Source: Serratia rhizosphaerae (lineage in GTDB: Bacteria; Pseudomonadota; Gammaproteobacteria; Enterobacterales; Enterobacteriaceae). Taken from it: 64,000 nucleotides of DNA. Shown in pieces: positions 59,242-64,000 of this stretch; positions within the stretch are counted from its first letter, which is position 1; each line of letters opens with the position of its first letter. The notes under the pieces were generated by a model. It ran no database searches. It saw nothing but the letters and a program-made list of their open reading frames with translations, and had not been told where the DNA came from. The stretch is taken from assembly GCF_009817885.1 (NCBI RefSeq), contig NZ_CP041764.1:4092001-4156000 (forward strand), read 5' to 3'. The position numbers were made by a program, and so were the translations under genes.

Positions 59242-60747
59242 TCAGGACGCGTCGTTTTTCTTCAGCGAAGGCAGTTTCGACACCAGACGCAGGGAAACGG
59301 TCAGGCCTTCCAGCTGGTAATGCGGACGCAGGAAGAACTTGGCGCTGTAGTAGCCCGGGTTGTCTTCGATCTCTTCCACCTGAACTTCCGCCGCGGCCAG
59401 CGGTTTGCGGGATTTGGTTTCCTGCGAGGAGTTGGCCGGGTCGCCGTCCACGTAGTTCATGATCCAGTCGTTCAGCCAGCGTTCCATATCGTCGCGTTCG
59501 CGGAAGGAACCGATTTTGTCGCGCACGATGCACTTCAGGTAGTGCGCGAAACGGCAGCAGGCGAACAGGTACGGCAGGCGTGCAGACAGCTGGGCGTTGG
59601 CTGAGGCGTCGGCGTCGTAATATTCCGCCGGCTTCTGCAGTGACTGTGCGCCGATAAAGGCGGCAAAGTCGGAGTTTTTGCGGTGCACCAGCGGCATAAA
59701 GCCGTTTTTCGCCAGTTCCGCCTCGCGACGGTCGCTGATGGCGATCTCGGTCGGGCACTTCATGTCCACGCCGCCGTCGTCGCTCGGGAAGGTGTGGCAC
59801 GGCAGGTTCTCTACGGCACCGCCGGATTCCACCCCGCGGATCGCGGTGCACCAGCCGTACTCTTTGAAGGAGCGGTTGATGTTGGTCGCCATCGCGTAGG
59901 CGGCGTTGGTCCAGGTGTAGTTGCCGTGCGTTGCGCCGTCGGTGTCTTCTTCGAAGTCGAACTCATCAACCGGGTTGGTGCGGATGCCGTAAGGCAGGCG
60001 CGCCAGGAAACGCGGCATCACCAGGCCCAGATAGCGGGCGTCTTCCGACTCGCGCAGGCTGCGCCAGGCGGCATATTCGGTATTCTGGAATATTTTGGTC
60101 AGATCGCGCGGGTTGGACAGCTCCTGCCAGGATTCCATCTGCATCACGCTTGGCGCGGTGCCGGCGATGAACGGGCAGTGGGACGCGGCGCTGATCTTGG
60201 CCATTTCGCCCAGCAGTTCAACGTCCTGCGGACTATGGTCGAAGTAGTAGTCGCCCACCAGGCAGCCGAACGGTTCGCCGCCGAACTGGCCATACTCTTC
60301 TTCATAGATTTTCTTGAAGATTGGGCTTTGGTCCCAGCCCACGCCCTTGTGGCGCTTCAGCGTGCGGCCCAACTCTTTCTTCGAGATGCTCATAAAGCGA
60401 ATTTTCAGCAGCTCATCGGTTTCCGAGTTGTTGACCAGATAATGCAGGCCGTGCCAGGCGCCTTCCAGTTTTTGGAAATCTTCATGGTGAATGATTTTGT
60501 TGATTTGCTGCGACAGCTTTTCGTCAATTTCCGCGATCAACGCCTGAATGGTGCGATAGGCGTCGGAGGAAACGGTCACGGTGTTTTCCAGCGCCTGCTG
60601 CGCCAGCGTTTTCACCGCGTTGGCGACGGCTTCTTTCGCCTGATCGGTCTTCGGACGAAACTCTTTGTTCAACAGTGCGCTGAACTCGTCGTTGGATAAG
60701 GTTTCGCTGGTCTGTAACGCTTGTTGTTGCTGAGGCGAGTTGCTCAT
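59242..60747 (-). CDS. tssC: T6SS sheath large subunit TssC (VipB)
   Basis: Contractile sheath protein of 501 residues. Blocks seen: WHGLHYLVNNSETDELLKIR, YEEEYGQFGGEPFGCLVGDY, FIAGTAPSVMQMESW, PRFLARLPYG and CRFAHYLKCIVRDKIGSF, all typical. ATG 60747 begins MSNSPQQQQALQTSE with a GAGGAT site inside the end of tssB; a non-ATG start three bases upstream is unlikely. Only 3 bases separate it from the tssB stop. Confidence 0.96.
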   Translation of the reverse strand: MSNSPQQQQALQTSETLSNDEFSALLNKEFRPKTDQAKEAVANAVKTLAQQALENTVTVSSDAYRTIQALIAEIDEKLSQQINKIIHHEDFQKLEGAWHGLHYLVNNSETDELLKIRFMSISKKELGRTLKRHKGVGWDQSPIFKKIYEEEYGQFGGEPFGCLVGDYYFDHSPQDVELLGEMAKISAASHCPFIAGTAPSVMQMESWQELSNPRDLTKIFQNTEYAAWRSLRESEDARYLGLVMPRFLARLPYGIRTNPVDEFDFEEDTDGATHGNYTWTNAAYAMATNINRSFKEYGWCTAIRGVESGGAVENLPCHTFPSDDGGVDMKCPTEIAISDRREAELAKNGFMPLVHRKNSDFAAFIGAQSLQKPAEYYDADASANAQLSARLPYLFACCRFAHYLKCIVRDKIGSFRERDDMERWLNDWIMNYVDGDPANSSQETKSRKPLAAAEVQVEEIEDNPGYYSAKFFLRPHYQLEGLTVSLRLVSKLPSLKKNDAS

Positions 60748-60750
60748 CAA

Positions 60751-61290
60751 TTAATCCTCACGCTCGTTAGTGTCGTCTTTTTTCTCCGCCGGTTTCGGCG
60801 CATTCGTCAGAGATTTCAACAGTTCCGGGTTTTGCAGGATCTGGGAGATCAGCTCTTCGGCGCCGTTTTTACCGTCCATGTAGGAAAGTAGGTTAGACAG
60901 CTGGGTGCGTGCTTCCAGCAGGCCGTCCAGCGAATCAACCTTGCGGGCGATGGCGGCAGGGGAGAAGTCGTCCATGCTTTCAAAGGACAGATCGATATTC
61001 AGCTTCCCTTCGCCGGTCAGGGTATTGTCGACCTGATAGGCCACGCGCGGCTTCAACGACTTCATGCGTTCGTCGAAGTTGTCGATGTCGATGTCGAGGA
61101 ACTTGCGCTCATCAACGCTCGGCTGCGGGTCTACCGGCTTACCGACCAAATCCGCCATCACACCCATTACAAACGGCAGCTGAATTTTGCGTTCTGCGCC
61201 GTAGATTTCGACATCATATTCAATCTGGACGCGTGGCGCGCGGTTGCGGGCGATGAACTTCTGTCCGCTGCGGGATTTCGAGTTTGCCAT
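60751..61290 (-). CDS. tssB: T6SS sheath small subunit TssB (VipA)
   Basis: Sheath protein of 179 residues that pairs with TssC. It has the sequence VQIEYDVEIYGAERKIQLPF, VMGVMADLVGK, FLDIDIDNFDERMKSLKPRV and LNIDLSFESMDDFSP, characteristic of TssB. The charged C-terminal tail (NAPKPAEKKDDTNERED) is of normal type. A 130-base gap to tssA contains a small GCCTGT/ACAGGC hairpin (61355-61376) and could hold a sheath promoter. Confidence 0.96.
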   Translation of the reverse strand: MANSKSRSGQKFIARNRAPRVQIEYDVEIYGAERKIQLPFVMGVMADLVGKPVDPQPSVDERKFLDIDIDNFDERMKSLKPRVAYQVDNTLTGEGKLNIDLSFESMDDFSPAAIARKVDSLDGLLEARTQLSNLLSYMDGKNGAEELISQILQNPELLKSLTNAPKPAEKKDDTNERED

Positions 61291-61420
61291 GAGTTACTCC
61301 ATCTAATGACGATTAGGAACGATTGCCATCGGTGACGGCGTCGTTCAAATTCTGGCCTGTGTCTGTGACTACAGGCAACGATAGTGGTCGAAACGAAAAA
61401 CGACAAGCTGGGGTTCAGTT

Positions 61421-62446
61421 TCAGTGATTGTCGTCGTTATCAGTGCGCCCAAGAATGGTTTCCAGTTGGTTGAGACCATCGGGCGCCAGGTCGCGGACGA
61501 TTTGCATAAAGTCCAGGGCGATCAGGCGCTGCACGCGGTCAATCATCAGCGGCGCCGGATGGCTGGGCTCATTCAGTTGAAAATAGTTTTTTACTTTTTC
61601 CAGCATCAGCTGGGCATCGTCGCGCGACTGAATCTGCGCGCTGCGCCAGTTGAGCACCGCCGTTGCGGCCGGTACGGTGCTGACGGGCTGCTCGGCGTGC
61701 TGTTCGTCGTGTGGTTCCGTCGTTACGACGTCCGGCACTGTGGTGCCGCCGGCCTGCGCAATGACGTTGAACATTTTCAGCAGGGAGTGCATCTCCGGCA
61801 GCGCGCTTTCGCCCAAGTGGCGCGTCACGATATCGCGAATGGCGGCCAGCTGCTGAAGGATAGTGCGCACCAGCGCCACCGCCGGCTGTTCCGGCTGGCC
61901 CAGCTCATCCTGCAGGCGGGCGCGGCCGCCGGGGAAGGTGGCGCACTCCTGTTTGCTGCCGTCGAGCAGCGAGCAGGCGTCGCGCAATGTAATCTCGCCG
62001 GCGGCGCTTTTCAGCAGCCAGGCGGATCGTACACAGCCGGCCAGGGCGGATTTGTCGCCTAGATCCGCCAGCACGTTAATGCGGAACAGCGGGTCGGCTT
62101 CGCCGTCAAATTCCAACTGCGGCAGCAACGGTTCCCAGTAGCGATCCAGTGCCTGATGAATCAGCGTCAGGCCGTCGGCATAGCCTTGCAGGCCGCGCAA
62201 CTGTGTCCAGGCGCGCGTCAGCGGCAGCATCACCCGTAGATCCTTGGTGCGCGCCAGCAGTGCGGTCGCCAGGCGTTCCACCTGTACCCAGTCCGGCGCT
62301 TCGGCCGGAATAATGGTGTCGCCGAACTGTTGCTCAGCCTTGCCGGCACAGGCCTGCTCCATCGCTAAAAAGTCAGCGTCATATTCCAGATTGTCGCCGC
62401 AGGGAGAATCCGCGTTAATCGGGGTCAGCAGGGTTTCGATAGCCAT
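61421..62446 (-). CDS. tssA: T6SS cap/assembly protein TssA
   Basis: Protein of 341 residues of the ImpA family. The ImpA N-terminal domain is at 5-130 (LLTPINADSPCGDNLEYDADFLAMEQ, DLRVMLPLTRAWTQLRGLQGY). A shorter C-terminal domain follows (AVLNWRSAQIQSRDDAQLMLEKVKNYF, LIALDFMQIVRDLAPDGLNQL). The short C-terminus places it with TssA proteins that bind the baseplate rather than those with a long VasJ-type extension; this assignment is tentative. Confidence 0.93.
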   Translation of the reverse strand: MAIETLLTPINADSPCGDNLEYDADFLAMEQACAGKAEQQFGDTIIPAEAPDWVQVERLATALLARTKDLRVMLPLTRAWTQLRGLQGYADGLTLIHQALDRYWEPLLPQLEFDGEADPLFRINVLADLGDKSALAGCVRSAWLLKSAAGEITLRDACSLLDGSKQECATFPGGRARLQDELGQPEQPAVALVRTILQQLAAIRDIVTRHLGESALPEMHSLLKMFNVIAQAGGTTVPDVVTTEPHDEQHAEQPVSTVPAATAVLNWRSAQIQSRDDAQLMLEKVKNYFQLNEPSHPAPLMIDRVQRLIALDFMQIVRDLAPDGLNQLETILGRTDNDDNH

Positions 62447-62475
62447 ATACAGTCTCTAGATAAATGAAAACGCTG

Positions 62476-63195
62476 TTAATCAAACATTTGCGGATATTGA
62501 CCGCCGCGGCCGGGGCGGGCCCAGCCATTAGGCTCGAACAACAGCGAGAACAGCTGCACCGTCAAGTTGCCGCTGTGCACATGGGTGTAAAGCGGATGGC
62601 CATCGGCCTGATTGGTCCACCAGAAGCTGGTGTACTGCGCCGGGTCGAAACAGTCGGCGGCCTGCTGCCAGCCAAGCCCCGGCAGGTCCGGATGGCGAAA
62701 ACCGATAATCGACAGGATTTCGGATTCGCTTTCTGCCGGCGGCGTCGGCAGCGCCGGTATCTTCAGCAGGCTCTGGTCGATCTGCTCGGCGGAAAAGCCG
62801 TTGCGCACGCCGTTGAGCAGGGTGTGCCCCAACTGCCGGTACCACTCCGCCGCCATATTCAACTGCTGGATATGCCACTCTTCCGGCGTAAACAGGCGGA
62901 TGGCGCAGATCGGGTAGTGGCGTCCCACGCGGTCGCGCGCCGGCAGCAGGCAGCCCATTTGGATATATTGGCTGCCGAGCGTCGCGGGAATGACAAAATT
63001 CCACACCGGCGCATTGCTGAACGGATTGCTGGCATTCTCGGGCAAGTTTTGTTTCTGGCTGACTAAACCATTGTGAAACCACTGAGCCCAATTGCTGACC
63101 ACTAAGTCGGGCAGGCGGCGCTGTAAAAAATCACCGGCGGTGGGAATCTTTCCATACCAGCCGATGCTCGCTGTCGGGCTTTGGTCGTTGCTCAT
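62476..63195 (-). CDS. tagF: T6SS regulator TagF (DUF2094)
   Basis: Protein of 239 residues. N-terminus SIGWYGKIPTAGDFLQRRL is the diagnostic TagF start; GCLLPARDRVGRHYPICAIR and LPGLGWQQAADCFDPAQYTSFWWT follow. In Pseudomonas TagF holds the system off by binding Fha1. It lies between tssM and tssA with 22- and 29-base gaps. It is not fused to PppA here, since pppA is a separate gene at 53463. Confidence 0.93.
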   Translation of the reverse strand: MSNDQSPTASIGWYGKIPTAGDFLQRRLPDLVVSNWAQWFHNGLVSQKQNLPENASNPFSNAPVWNFVIPATLGSQYIQMGCLLPARDRVGRHYPICAIRLFTPEEWHIQQLNMAAEWYRQLGHTLLNGVRNGFSAEQIDQSLLKIPALPTPPAESESEILSIIGFRHPDLPGLGWQQAADCFDPAQYTSFWWTNQADGHPLYTHVHSGNLTVQLFSLLFEPNGWARPGRGGQYPQMFD

Positions 63196-63217
63196 GGTGA
63201 TGAATGTCCTTTCGGGG

Positions 63218-64000
63218 CTACGGGCAAGAGAATGCCGGCAGCTGGAACGGATTGCGGATACTGTTGGCGGTGAATTCCAGCGTGACGCGGTGGCCGTCGA
63301 GGTTAAACGTCGCCTGACGGCTCAGGCTGCTGCCGCCGGCCGACAGGCTCGCCATATCGACCATGCGATTCAGCGCCCAGGGGCCGCTGGTCAGCAGGCT
63401 GGCGGTGGTGCCGTTCGCCAGCGCCAGCTGCAGGTGCACCTGATTGGTATTACGGGTGCCCGGCCAACTGACCACCAGCGGCACCAGCGGACCATGGCTG
63501 TATTTGAACAGCTGCCCGTCAATATCCAGCGTCATATTGAGAATATCGTTATCCATCCGCACCGGACGCACCGTCACGCGGTACGACGGCGTAGCGGTGC
63601 CGTTGGCAAAGAAGGCGTCGCGAATACGCTGCGCCTGCTGGAACGAACGCAAGATACCTTCGCCGCCCGGCAGCGTTTTACCATCAACACCCGGTGTGAA
63701 ACGCCAGTTGGCGCGGGTGGTGTCGACTTTGCCCTGCAGGTTTTCACGGAAGAAGCTGTCCATCAGCCCGCTGTTGGGCGCGAACATGCGCGCCAGGTCA
63801 TCCGGTGTGACGTCACGTTTTGAACGCGAGGAGAGGGGATAGCGGCCAGCTATCGCCTGTCGGCAGAAGCTGCCGACCTCAAAGCTGATGCGCTTTTTTA
63901 CGTTCTCCATCTCCTTGCGTTGGGTATCGCTGCTGGCGCCGATCGCCAGCGATAACAGCATCTGTTTAAACGGCGTTGGTAAACGGCCGGACTCCGCCTG
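63218..64000 (-). CDS. tssM: T6SS membrane-complex protein TssM (IcmF), C-terminal part
   Basis: The minus-strand frame is open to the right edge, so only the last ~260 residues of a protein normally over 1100 residues are seen. This is the periplasmic C-terminal part: ISFEVGSFCRQAIAGRYPLSSRSKRDVTPDDLARMFAPN, LQGKVDTTRANWRFTP, FKYSHGPLVPLVVSWPG and WALNRMVDMASLS are typical IcmF C-terminal segments. It would contact TssJ. The next gene, tagF, starts 22 bases after its stop. Confidence 0.94.
   Translation of the reverse strand, partial: QAESGRLPTPFKQMLLSLAIGASSDTQRKEMENVKKRISFEVGSFCRQAIAGRYPLSSRSKRDVTPDDLARMFAPNSGLMDSFFRENLQGKVDTTRANWRFTPGVDGKTLPGGEGILRSFQQAQRIRDAFFANGTATPSYRVTVRPVRMDNDILNMTLDIDGQLFKYSHGPLVPLVVSWPGTRNTNQVHLQLALANGTTASLLTSGPWALNRMVDMASLSAGGSSLSRQATFNLDGHRVTLEFTANSIRNPFQLPAFSCP

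Overview
The window reads as a chromosomal segment of a GC-rich enterobacterium, most likely Serratia (marcescens-like). This rests on recognised gene content and order, not on a database search: a type VI secretion (T6SS) locus with Hcp, a Tae4-type amidase effector and two Rap/Tai4-type immunity genes, an EagR-VgrG-Rhs island, and enterobacterial genes such as ydeP, yneE and fdhD. I saw no rRNA, tRNA or CRISPR array.

Left part (1-12 kb). The tail of an arsenite pump gene (arsB, cut by the window edge) is followed by arsC. Then comes a run of eleven tightly packed minus-strand genes in the order pcaI-pcaJ-pcaF-pcaD-catB-catC-catA-benA-benB-benC-benD. Together they encode every step from benzoate through catechol, cis,cis-muconate and beta-ketoadipate to succinyl-CoA and acetyl-CoA. 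A divergent IclR-type regulator (PcaR-like) sits beside pcaI, and a PcaR-type operator motif lies in the gap between them.

Middle part (12-28 kb). This holds a DyP-type peroxidase, a YdeP-type molybdopterin oxidoreductase with the sulfurtransferase FdhD and a bestrophin-like channel close by, and a three-gene membrane operon (MASE1 protein, HdeD-like protein with an added Cys/His domain, DUF4105 protein). It continues with an MFS transporter, two UspA proteins, a LysR regulator divergent from a DHA2-type efflux pump plus an NTF2-like protein, tryptophan 2,3-dioxygenase, and a small DUF6508-like gene.

Rhs graveyard (28-41 kb). A 3'-truncated IS3-group element, a methyltransferase gene with a C-terminal frameshift, and several broken Rhs core pieces alternate with AT-rich toxin tips and immunity genes. 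Recognisable tips are a NucA/NucB nuclease (frameshifted), an unassigned toxin, an EndoU nuclease, and the AHH nuclease of the one intact Rhs protein. A 78-bp element of four successive hairpins interrupts the Rhs core at the same codon region in two places.

Right part (41-64 kb). A minus-strand T6SS locus runs, in transcription order, tssM (cut by the window edge), tagF, tssA, tssB, tssC, hcp, tae4, two immunity genes, two paralogous small membrane proteins, fha, pppA, a periplasmic protein, tagJ, tssE, tssF, tssG, clpV, ppkA, vgrG, eagR, rhs and its immunity gene. The PpkA kinase, PppA phosphatase and FHA protein indicate post-translational control of firing. EagR and VgrG would load the intact Rhs nuclease. 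tssJ, tssK and tssL are not seen and presumably lie beyond the right edge.
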